Below are positions 31,040 to 40,634 of a stretch of DNA of 64,000 nt, piece by piece (the first letter of the stretch is position 1; each line of letters starts with the position of its first letter). Under the pieces are notes generated by a model. The model made no database searches and was not told where the DNA came from. It saw only the letters and a list, made by a program, of their open reading frames with translations. Source of the DNA: Plantago ovata (lineage: Eukaryota > Streptophyta > Magnoliopsida > Lamiales > Plantaginaceae); contig CM051456.1 of assembly GCA_028274465.1 (NCBI GenBank), forward strand, positions 77,610,753-77,674,752. Reading direction: 5' to 3'. The position numbers and the translations under genes are program-made.

Positions 31040-33037
31040 ATGCCTCCTAGAAGAAGTGTTTGACTTGCCAATGCAATATCAGAGAATCCTCCTCGCCCAA
31101 GGGGCCGTCCCCCTATAAATGGCCGAGGAGGAAGAAGGGTAGCTGCTTCAAGGGCACCTAGAAATAACAATGTTGAAAGAAATCAAGATATGATGGAGGG
31201 GGCATTCACCAATGTCACTGGCTCCCAAGAAGAAAGATCGGGAGAGAATCATCCCTAGGGCTTCCCAGCTTGAAGTGCTTATGGTGCATTAAGAGTTACA
31301 AACAATGTCGCTCCAAGAGGACATCCTCCTCATGTAGCAGCAAATCCTCCTCAGCCAGCCGCATTGAACTTCACCCTTCTTAACGGACAAGTAGTCCGAC
31401 CATCAGACTTTGGAATGGGCGAAGCTCAATACGAATTGTTCCTTCTCACTATACAAGGGTACATAAGAGAGAATGAGGCTGCTAGGGTTGAATCAGAACT
31501 CCAAGCCCGAGGAGTACAACAAGCACAAGTACAGGAGCAACCTCATGATAATGTTGCCGCACCTCGTCAATCCCAACCAAGAGCACCTCTAGTTCAAGAT
31601 GAAGCACATTCAAGAGCCAATACAAGGCCAATCCAATCTAGACTTGGACCTTCAAGAGTTTAATCTAGATTAGGACCACAAGGAGCTCCTGATGATTTGA
31701 GGGATCTAATCGATAGGAGGATACGCGCGTCAATGCAAAATGTAGCTCCTCATGAATACCAAGCTCAGGCGGTCGCTACACCACCCACTCTCCCAAACCA
31801 AGTCACGCCCAACCAAGTAACTCCTCAGAATCAACCCGAGGCGGTGGCGGAGAACAACGCTTTGAGAACCGTAGTAGAGGTAACCCCCTTGATTGGGATC
31901 GACCCAATCACGGGGTGGAAGCTCACTTTGGAAGAACTCAAAACGAGGAAGACCGCACTCGAAGCTCAGATAGAAACCTTAAAAGGCGATGTGCAAGAAA
32001 AAGAGCAAGACCAAGATCCAAGTCCATTGTGCGACGAGATAAGAAGTCATCAAGCAAAAATCGAGAGAGGCTTCCCTACTTTCGAAAGCTATGACGGAAA
32101 AACTTGCCCAAAGGACTACTTGGTGAGATTTGGTACCAAAATTGATGCATATGGTCATGACTCAAAGACGAAAGCATTACTCTTCCCGGCTAACCTTTCA
32201 AGAGAAGCCATGAAATGGTGGTCGGGCCTTCCTTAGCGCTCGATCAAGTTCTATAGAGAGTTGTGCAAAGAGTTCTCTAAGAGATTCGAGAAGGCCATGA
32301 ACACCAAAAGAAGAGTGAGATACTTGGCCGAAATTGTTCAGAAAAATAATGAAGATCTGAGGGACTTCATCAACCATTTTCATGAAGCATCCCTCCAAGT
32401 TGAGGACCACTCGATCAATGAAAGGAAGGAATACTTGTATGGTAACACTACCAATGTCAAATTCCAAGAGGTGCTCTCAGCATCATGTGTTGAAAGTGAA
32501 ACTCAACTAGCAAAAGTTTGCAAGGATTTCCTGGAAGCGGAAGAGTTCCGGAAAACGGTTACCGTGAGAACCAACCCTCCCAAGGAGAAAGGAAAAGAAA
32601 AAGAAAGGGAGAAGGAATATCCTCCAAGGCAACAAAATCCTGGAAAGCAAAGGAGGGATCAAAAGCACGGTTTGGTCAAAGAAGGTCCTCCAAGAAATGA
32701 GTTTAGGGACAAGAGAACCCCTCCGAGGAGATCTCCTCCAAGGAGGTATAACAACTACACAGACTTAAATAGGCCAAGATCCAACATCTTGGACTATATA
32801 GTCTCGAGGAATCTAGACGTCTCATGGCCACCTCCAATCCAAGAGAGTCCAAAGAACAAGAGTTCTGAGAAGTTTTGCCAATTTCACAAAGGAAAGGGAC
32901 ACACTTTCGACGAGTGGGTCGATCTCAAGAACGAGATCGAGAGGATGATTCACAATGGACAGTTGGTCAACTATATTCGAAAGGAAGAACCTCTAGCCAT
33001 CCACCATCCACCACCACAAGTGGGGATCGAGCACCAT
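31040..33037 (+). pseudogene. Tat2 gag
   Basis: All pieces are in one frame from ATG 31040 (MPPRRSV). The retrotransposon gag core includes GFPTFESYDGKTCPKDYLVR, FPANLSREAMKWWSGLP and FSKRFEKAMNTKRRVRYLAE. A Lys/Arg/Pro-rich segment follows, then a CX2HX4GH zinc motif (CQFHKGKGHTFDEW) whose final Cys is Trp here. Stops lie at 31061 (TGA), near 31256 (TAG) and 31268 (TGA), at 31661 (TAA) and at 32234 (TAG). There is no net frameshift. The frame ends where the Athila-type LTR begins at 33038. The protease and pol are not in the window. Confidence 0.9.
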
Positions 33038-34020
33038 TGATGAACGAGATTGTCAGACTCGAACAATCAAATAAATTTGTTTAAGCCAAAGGGAAACTCA
33101 CAACTACACAAAACACATAGTGCAGAGGTAAGATGACCTCGAGTGTCGATCTCTAGGGAATAAACTGGCTCTACAATAACTATTATAAATTCAGCAAACA
33201 AATTAAACTTAGCTTAACTTAACAATATATGATGAGAGCTGGTGATAGCAATGCTCATTCTAAGCATCGGGTTCTAATTATGCATGAAAGTGCAACACCT
33301 ACTGCTTTAAATGTAATTCGAATTAACAAACACCAAAAGACAGATTTTTAGACATGTATTTTGAAAGCTTCCTATCTATACTAATACTTGGCTAAGGTTG
33401 TCAAGCTTAGTTTAAGCAGTACTTGATAATTATAAATATTGAATTGAAGATCTTGAATTGTCCTAGTGTTTCTAACTCTTTTATACGAAGATGTTTGGCT
33501 TAGTCGGATCAAAGAATCGAATAAAACAATTATACAAGTAAAAGACTCAGAAACTCAATCATGCACAATACGACCCCTAGCCATGAATTTACATACTATC
33601 ACCAACTAGAAATTTAGCTACTCATATCAAAATCAAGATCAACAATAGCAATCATAGATAAAAACATAATTGAATTGAAAGATAGAGTATGAAAAAGGTG
33701 AGATACAAAGTTACCACCGAGGGTTGTCAATCTTCGGTGAATTGCTAAACTCACAAGTTTCTAGAAAGGTGAGATCAAAAGATGTCAAAATCTCTACCTT
33801 AGTGCTCCAAATTGCTAAGAAGTAGTTCTAAGTGAAAGAAAACCCAGAACAAGCTCTAGGGTTTATGTCTGCAAAATTATGATCTAAGATATGAAAATTC
33901 GCAACTTTTACAAATATATATATATCTGCAGCCGAAACCGCCCCAGGCGGACCGCCTGGCACCAGGCGGACCGCCGGACACCAGGCGGAACACCGGACAC
34001 CAGGCGGTGCGCCTGGCTGT
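33038..34020 (-). repeat. Fragment X: divergent Athila-type LTR, minus strand
   Basis: It starts TGATGAACGAGATTGTCAG, the reversed LTR end. It keeps the landmark order of the family: CTCGAGTGTCGATCTCT, then the ATACTATCACCAAC block, a TATATATATA box near 33918 and a palindrome cluster built on GGCGGACCGCC/AGGCGG at ~33945-34018. It is the most divergent LTR here. Its U3 start is missing, because fragment Y begins in opposite orientation at 34021. Left flank ACCAT is the candidate target duplication. Confidence 0.75.
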
Positions 34021-34340
34021 TGACAATGTTTTTTACATTATCATTCGGGTCTTTTTCACCAATTTAGCTATCCTCTTGCATGCATTTTAGTGCATTTTGT
34101 TAGAATAGTGTCACGTTTCTATTTTCTTTGATATTTTCAGGTTTTAGGTGAAAATCGCACTTTTGGATATAAATCATGGCTAAACAAAGATGTTTTGGTG
34201 CAACGAGATCACCCGTGGTGTGTCAATGAGTATCGGGACGAGTTTCCAGGCAAAAAGACCAAGTTGCGGAGCTCAAAACCTTGCCCAAGGTCAAGAATCG
34301 AAGATCCGGAGGAAGAAAAGGCACGGACAACTCTGTGCCC
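34021..34340 (+). repeat. Fragment Y: U3 start of an Athila-type LTR, plus strand
   Basis: It starts TGACAATGTTTTTTACAT and continues with the family U3 landmarks CGGGTCTTTTTCACCAATTTAGC, GTGTCACGTTTC and CAGGTTTTAGGTGAAAATCG. The last ~150 bases are diverged. Element C interrupts it at 34341. It lies head-to-head with X. Confidence 0.65.
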
Positions 34341-35553
34341 TGATGAACCGAATTTGTCAGACTCAATTAATCAAATAAATTTGTTTTTAGCCAAATGGAA
34401 TTCTCAACTACAACGAAAACCAAGGTACGTAGTGTAGAAGTAAAATAACCTCGAGTGTAGATCTCTAAGGACTATAACTAGCTTTATCAAATTTAACTTA
34501 AACTATAAACTCAACAATCGACTTAGCACAGATTTTCTTATCAATAATAATGGAAGTTAGCGATAGTATGATCATTCAAAGCTTCAGGTTAATAATCGTG
34601 CATGAAGTACTTGAACGTTTGCATAGAAATCTAAGATCATGAATTGTCCAATGTGTTCCGTTCAATTCAACACTACGAAGATAGAGGGCTTAGATAGATC
34701 AAAGAAATAAAGCAATAAGTCAAGTTTGAATCGCGTTACAACCAATCATGCATAATTAAAAACCCTAGCTAAGAAATCACATACTATCACCAACGATAGA
34801 TTTAGCTACTCATAGATAAATTGCAATCAACAAGAATCAAAGCAAGATTGAATGAAAACATGTTGAAAGAAATAAATAAAAGTAGAAAAATCGTGAGATA
34901 CAAGTTACCAACGAAGGGCGTCAATCTCCGAAGAATTGCTAACTCACAAGCAAGAATTGATAAACAACGAGGTCCAATCACTATGCTTAATCCTCCAAAT
35001 TGATAAGAGAAAGAGTCTCCTATGCTAAGAATTCCCAGAACAGGCTCTGGAGAATTTGTCTCTCAAAATAATGTGAAAAGGTATGAAAAACGTAGAAAAA
35101 TAGGCAACTATATATAATGCTCGGAATTGCACGGGGCGAACCGCCCCAGACGCCAGGCAATTTGCCTGGTGCGGGGCGATTCGCCCCACGTCCCAGGCGA
35201 TTCGCCTGGGACGTCCAGACCGACTTCAGCGAGATTTTAGTCTTCTTTTTCTTTTCGGACTCAGATTTTGCCTTCTAGTGACCTTTAAACCTCGAAACTT
35301 GTCCCTTTGGCCTCAAATATCATTCGGAACCTTCTAGATACTCCACGAATGTCCTCGGAACACCAAAACCTCGTCCACTTCATCAATATTGCCCATAAAA
35401 ACACGTTTTTCACCTAAAACCTGAAAAATGCAAAGAAAAGGGAAACGTGACACTATTCTAATAAAATGCACTAAAATATAAGCTAAATTAACCTAGAGGA
35501 TAGTTAAATTGGTGAAAAAAACTCGAATGAAAGTTCAAAATACATGTTCATCA
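34341..35553 (-). repeat. Element C 3' LTR (1213 bp)
   Basis: TGATGAAC...GTTCATCA ends. It carries an extra ~60-bp block (TTGGAGGATTAAGCATAGTG region, ~34960-35020) found otherwise only in LTR D, so C and D belong to one subfamily. The palindromes GGGGCGAACCGCCCC, GGGGCGATTCGCCCC and CCAGGCGATTCGCCTGG lie at ~35140-35210. Confidence 0.92.
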
Positions 35554-37013
35554 AACTCCCCAACCGAACATTTGCTTGTCCTCAAGCAACTAGCTAGACT
35601 CTAATGCAAAAACAAATGCAACACACAAAATGGAGTCTCATGCCAAATGGAATGAACTAATCTATTGAATTTATCAAAAACTTATGAACAAAGACCATAC
35701 AAATCATAACATGGATAGTGGTTGAAGAATGCCTCGATTGACTCATACACATTCACATATGCACTATGTTAAACGAGATAGTCTCTCGTAACATTCTCTA
35801 CCTGGACCTAGTCAGTGACGACGTAATGAAACAAGTTAAAATACGAATGGTTGTCCCGTGCCTATGAAACTGAGGACTTACTGTTGTTCACCAAGTTAAG
35901 ACTTTTCCTCAAAGAGGTCGAACCAATACTGGCTCTCATCAAACGAAGGACGGTTCCCTAAAAGTTCACACTTCCCTATTCTACCCATCTCTCAAGCAAA
36001 GTCATAAACTAATCACCACTTCCTGAATGGCAGGACGAGGGTGGTGTAGAACAGATGACACTCAAACAATCAAAAGACAAAAAATTACAACTCGATTACG
36101 AACATTACAAGAATTGAAAAACAAGACAAACACTTTGATAAACTGCTTTTTGGCTTTCTTTGGACCCTTTTTTGCTTTTTTTCTTTTTTTTTCTTTTCCA
36201 AATTTTTTTCTTTTTCCTGGAATTTTTTCTCTCTTTTTTTCGATTTTTTTTATATATAGCCAGCAGTAGTACAATGAAAAAGAAATTACAATGACTCACG
36301 AACGACCTCCCCAAACCTATTCGTAAGAATAGGTTGGAGCACAAACTTTACGAAAAAGGAAAACAAACTCACAATACTCAAAAATCGAAAAACAAGTCTA
36401 ATGATAGCGTAACCCCCTCCTCATACCTGTTCGAAAGAATAGGTTGCAAAAGGATCACACAATCTCACACTACCTCCTTCCTAGGCATTTAGCAATCTCA
36501 AAGCAAGGTGAATACTTGTTGCCTCTTAGGTACATAATTACACGGCAAAACAACCACAAGACTCTAACATGCATCATCCTATTATAAAGGCCTTCGTGAA
36601 CCGCAGTAGAGAAAACACCACTAAGTGATGTCGAGACTACCAAGCTTAACTAAGTGCAAACATAAATGTGACAAGCCAAGCGAGTAAAACCTCAAACAAA
36701 TTCATAGAGATGAAACATATGGTTAAAGATCATAACTAGTTAATCTACCCAATAAAAAAGTTCAAAAAATTTGGCAATAAACTCCACACAAAAACATGCA
36801 AAACTATACTAGGATGAATGTAGTGTATGCAACCAAATACTAAGAAAGCGGTAAACATGCAAATGCAAACAAAGTACAAGATACCACACTCAACATACCA
36901 ATGCCAAGCTCCAAATCAGCAATAATAGTTCACTTAAATCCCATCCCCCCTCATGAAACTAAAGCTAGTCCCTAGCAATAAGAGAATGAGGAAATAAGAA
37001 GTGATACTAGATG
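35554..37013 (-). other. Element C 3' untranslated region with hairpin pair
   Basis: Same content as in A and B: polypurine tract next to the LTR, a purine block (~36145-36250 on the minus strand) and hairpins at 36314-36335 and, with one mismatch, 36424-36445. No gene is seen. Confidence 0.8.
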
Positions 37014-37945
37014 TTACCGAGTGGTTTGGCCTCGGTCGGCTGAGTGCACAAGATGTAAGGTATTGAGATTGCTCGAGGGCCCTTGTTGGTGATCATCGGA
37101 GCCCGTGGTGGTGGTGGTGGTTCTACTAACAGATCGAATAGGGCCAACTCCTCCATCAGTATTCATGGTATCCTCATTGTCCCTATTGTCTTCATTGTTA
37201 CCATCATCACCATCAGAATAATTGCGTTGTCGAAGAGAAGCCTCAAGATTAGACGCTGCAGCTATGGGGTTTTTCATCCGGTATCTCTCTAATAGCCCGT
37301 GAATTGTTGAAGGGGAAAGAGTCGTGCTCTTAGAGTCTCCCTCACCAATGTCCTCTACCCCATGGAACTTACAGTAAGCTGTGATGAATCTCGGAAACAC
37401 AGAGGTTTTCTTCTTCTTTGCCCAATGTCGCCCACATTCTTCACGGTTGATGCTCCCGATGTCTATATGGTGCTCCCTCAATAAGCAGTCGGGGAGAACC
37501 ACAAAGAAGGGCTGGGTGTCCATGTCATTATGTTTTGGAATCAAGTTAGTGATACGGAACTTCATCACCACTGTCGACTCAAGACTAAATCTGTTGTGAT
37601 GAGGCCGCCCTGGTTGCTTCCTAGTCTCTCGAACCTTGCATTCCCTGTGGCAGATTTCTGCCGTGATATTGCTTCCAATCCCTTTAGTGGTCCGTGAATA
37701 GACATAAGAATGGTCACTCCCCGTGAATTCTCGTTCCACCATATGGATAAAGTGCGAAGTTGATGCAAAAGTCCATGGCTCGAACACACCTCTAATGAGA
37801 TCACTCCCCTTCTCTTGAAGATTGGTATACCCAACATAGAACTCATGGAGAACGTCCTTGTCAAACCCTTAGACATGGTTGGAATCGAGCCACCTCCAAT
37901 ACCTCGTTGTAGCCAAACGAAAGTGCTCCTCTCTCTTTGTGGCAT
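37014..37945 (-). pseudogene. Element C ORF2 (env-position protein), degraded
   Basis: The ATG (MPQRE) at 37945 is directly downstream of the conserved acceptor, but the N-terminal ~85 codons seen in A and B are mostly deleted. After a frameshift and a stop near 37870 the homologous frame continues from 37787. It carries EREFTGSDHSYVYSRTTKGI, VVMKFRITNLIP, SVFPRFITAYCKFHGVED and a Thr-rich tail to the stop at 37014. It is clearly more diverged than A versus B. Confidence 0.72.
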
Positions 37946-37950
37946 GGTTC

Positions 37951-38468
37951 CTACAAACATCCATTAGTACCTCGTACAACAAAAAGCTTCATGCATATGC
38001 AAATGCAAGAGTGAAACAAATGAGTAACTTCATCATCTCGCCTAATCTTCAAAACACCAAGTCTAATCTAGCTACCATAATCCAATGTATCAACATATCA
38101 TAATATGTAACATATCTCAACAAGCTTTATGCTAGATAACTAGTAACCTCAAATCATAGTACTAAAAAATTTCACCAAAAAATCTCATACCCCATCAATC
38201 AAGTGTTCTACCAACATGTCTACCTTTATCATACCAATAATCTGATCATATAACATGGAATGAAAGAAAAGAAGCAATGCAAAACGAGACATAGACATCA
38301 AGTAGGCAAAATTCTCCAACCAACAAACCAAGCATAATTGAACATGCAATTGATAGTGAATAACGCTTCTAATCACACAAACAATCAACCCATACATCAT
38401 ATAAGCTCAATTGAAGCATAAATCAAAAATCCCCCAAATTTGAAAAATTAGGGTTCATGTGGAGTTAC
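37951..38468 (-). other. Leader intron of ORF2 (element C)
   Basis: Donor CTGAG|GTAACT at 38469/38468, branch-like TACTAAT near 37971-37965, acceptor TGTTTGTAG ending at 37951; 518 nt. The signals survive although ORF2 itself has decayed. Confidence 0.68.
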
Positions 38469-39029
38469 CTCAGATCTGAAAAGCGAATGAACTAGGATGA
38501 AAGTTGTTGGGATAGAAAGAAAGCGCATGTAATGGGCTTCGATTGAAGCTAAAGAACACAAAATTTGATGGAGAATTGAAGATTTTATGGAAGAAAGAAG
38601 ATTTTTTGAGTTTTTGGGTGTTTTGGAGTAAGAGAGGTGAAGAAAATGAGAGAATGAGGATAATGGGGAGAAATCCCGCTTTTCTACTGTCTGAGAACGG
38701 GGGACGATTCGCCCCGTGTGTGGGGCGATTCGCCCCCCATCGCCAGAGAGCGTGAAGCTCTCTGGCGACGTGGGGCGATTCGCCCCCCACCTCCAGATGT
38801 GGGAGATGAAATTTTTCGAAAAAAGTTCAGATTTTATCCCCGAAAACCATTCTCCTCATAAAAACTTTCGAAAAAATTCACTCTAACATAAACATAAGAA
38901 CAAAACATCACATAAACGAACAAATTCACATAAGGAAAGGCAAAATGTTCTATGTATGAATGCATGCGATGCAATAAAGCGATAATAAAGCGATAAAACT
39001 CCGGGTTGACTACCGGATAGCGCCATTGT
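38469..39029 (-). promoter_or_regulatory. Element C palindrome array (38698-38812) and linker
   Basis: GGGGACGATTCGCCCC, GGGGCGATTCGCCCC twice, and a CCAGAGAGC...GCTCTCTGG inverted repeat, as in B. The flanks are leader exon sequence (38469-38690) and linker DNA up to the protease stop. The stem-loop near 39001-39017 is degenerate (CCGGGTTGACTACCGG). Confidence 0.6.
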
Positions 39030-40634
39030 TTATAGTCTTTGACTCGACTTCTTCTTGCTCTTAGTTCTTCTTTTTAGGGTACTAGAATTCCCCTTCATGG
39101 ATCTTTTCCTCATGCCACGAACCTGTGAATGAGAATGAACATAGACAGCAAGACCAAAGTAGATAATTGTGTGAGAAGCATTGAAGTGAATATTTGGATC
39201 AGATATGGCTCGCAACACATGTTGCTTGCCATCCACCTCAATGGTGAAAGTTCTTCGGTAGATGTCTATCACGGAGCGTAGCTTAGTCAAGAACGTTCGC
39301 CCCAAGAGAATAACATCTCCCATCCCAGGTGTAGACGTCGGCATAACTACAAAGTTGGTGTACGCAGAAGCTTCACCAATCTTAACCAATACTTTCTTCA
39401 CAATGCATTCGGGTCTCACAAAGGATCCATCCGCCAATTGCACAATAGTCTTATGCTCAGATAGTTTTCCAAGACCACTCTTCTCAATCACATTCATTGG
39501 GAGCACATTAGAGTAAGATCCCGTATCTAGTGTAGCACGAACATCTTCAAGTTCACCAACCCCAACCTTTACATCGAAACTCTCAGGAATTGGCTCGGGA
39601 TCCTCTTGCTCCTCATCACTCGCCTCAAATCCAAGGTCCTTCTCTTCTTCCTTGGCTAATGGAGGTTATCCATCCTTACAACACTCACATTTAGCAACCT
39701 TCTTGATGGTGATTTCAACAGGAAGATCACCCACCAAGGTAATAGACATCGACTACTCAGTGTTGCTAGGCAACTTCCCATGCTCCCTACTCGCTCCACG
39801 GTCAATCAACTCTTGCATCTTTTGATGGGCAAGCCTAGTGCTCTCTTCCAAACGATCCAGCCTCACCCTAGTCTTCTCAAAATCTTCTTCATAAGGCTTA
39901 AGAAAACTTTGGGTGTGATCAACTATTTTCTGCAAGTTTTCCATGAGTAGATCCGTCTTGGACTTCGATTGCTCCTTGGGAGTGGGATTTTCGCAGTGAT
40001 CATTACCATAGCTAAGCTTACTACGGTCTTGGTTAGGTCCATAAGTTTGACTAGCCAGTGCATATCCTTGATTGTTTCGGAACCCTCTTTTCCAAAATCC
40101 ACCTCGAGGATGCCTACCATCTTTTCCATAGCTAGCTTCTTGAATACCAAATTCCGTAGCAAAAGCTTCCTGTTCGCTTCCTTGAACCCAATTGCCATCA
40201 TCCTATGGAAGCTCCGATCTACAGATATGAGCTCCATGCCCATAGTTCTTGCATATTCGGCGAACTTCATTCGACATAGATGTTCCAACGAAGCTCTTGA
40301 GGACTTGTTTCAACTCATTGGTAAAGCACTCGAATCGATCACCATTCCCCCCATACATAAGGGCCTCTTGAGTAGGTGGAGCTTCAGGTCCACGTCTCCT
40401 AACCATTGCTCTTGGATCCTTGAATTGTGAACCCTTAGCAAGCCTTTCGAAAACCGCCCAAACGGCTTCCGTGGTTTCCTCCCAAATATTGCCACGGCAT
40501 TGGAAATCCACCACTTGCTTATTCTCAAAGGTTAGTCCATTGTAGAAGTGTTGGACAAGATCCGAAAGCTCAAAACCATGGTGAGGGCACTTGTTCATGA
40601 GGTCTTGGAACCTCTCACACGCGGTGTAGATGGT
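39030..40634 (-). pseudogene. Element C gag-protease, 5'-truncated
   Basis: The reading begins inside gag at the junction (TIYTACERFQDLMNKCPHHG) and keeps the zinc-knuckle region, although its first Cys is Arg (VRRICKNYGHGAHIC). The protease (DTGSYSNVLPMNVIEKSGLG, LLGRTFLTKLRS) and a C-terminal tail ending SSQRL at 39030 follow. Stops: TAG at 40203, TAG at 39753 and one near 39666, plus frame changes between 40203 and 39944. The first residues of the apparent ORF from 40694 are copia sequence fused by chance. Confidence 0.87.

Larger units (their letters stand above)
30092..33037 (+). mobile_element. Tat2: 5' end of a Tat-lineage retrotransposon
   Basis: It holds the 5' LTR (30092-30951), a primer site and gag (31040-33037), then is cut by an Athila-type LTR at 33038. 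It is inserted in Harbinger ORF1; GTCTC (30087-30091) is the candidate left target duplication. It cannot be the missing half of Tat1, because the two are separated and in the wrong order. Confidence 0.88.
34341..40634 (-). mobile_element. Element C: 5'-truncated pol-less Athila-like retrotransposon
   Basis: On the minus strand it holds part of gag, the protease, stem-loop, palindrome array, leader intron, a decayed ORF2, hairpins, polypurine tract and the 3' LTR. The 5' LTR and gag N-terminus are lost at an abrupt junction with the copia element at 40634/40635. Protease and ORF2 are again adjacent with no pol. Confidence 0.88.

Noticed and set aside
1..33037. Tat1 and Tat2 as two halves of one element
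   Set aside because: The 3' half precedes the 5' half on the same strand, and each has its own LTR of different length.
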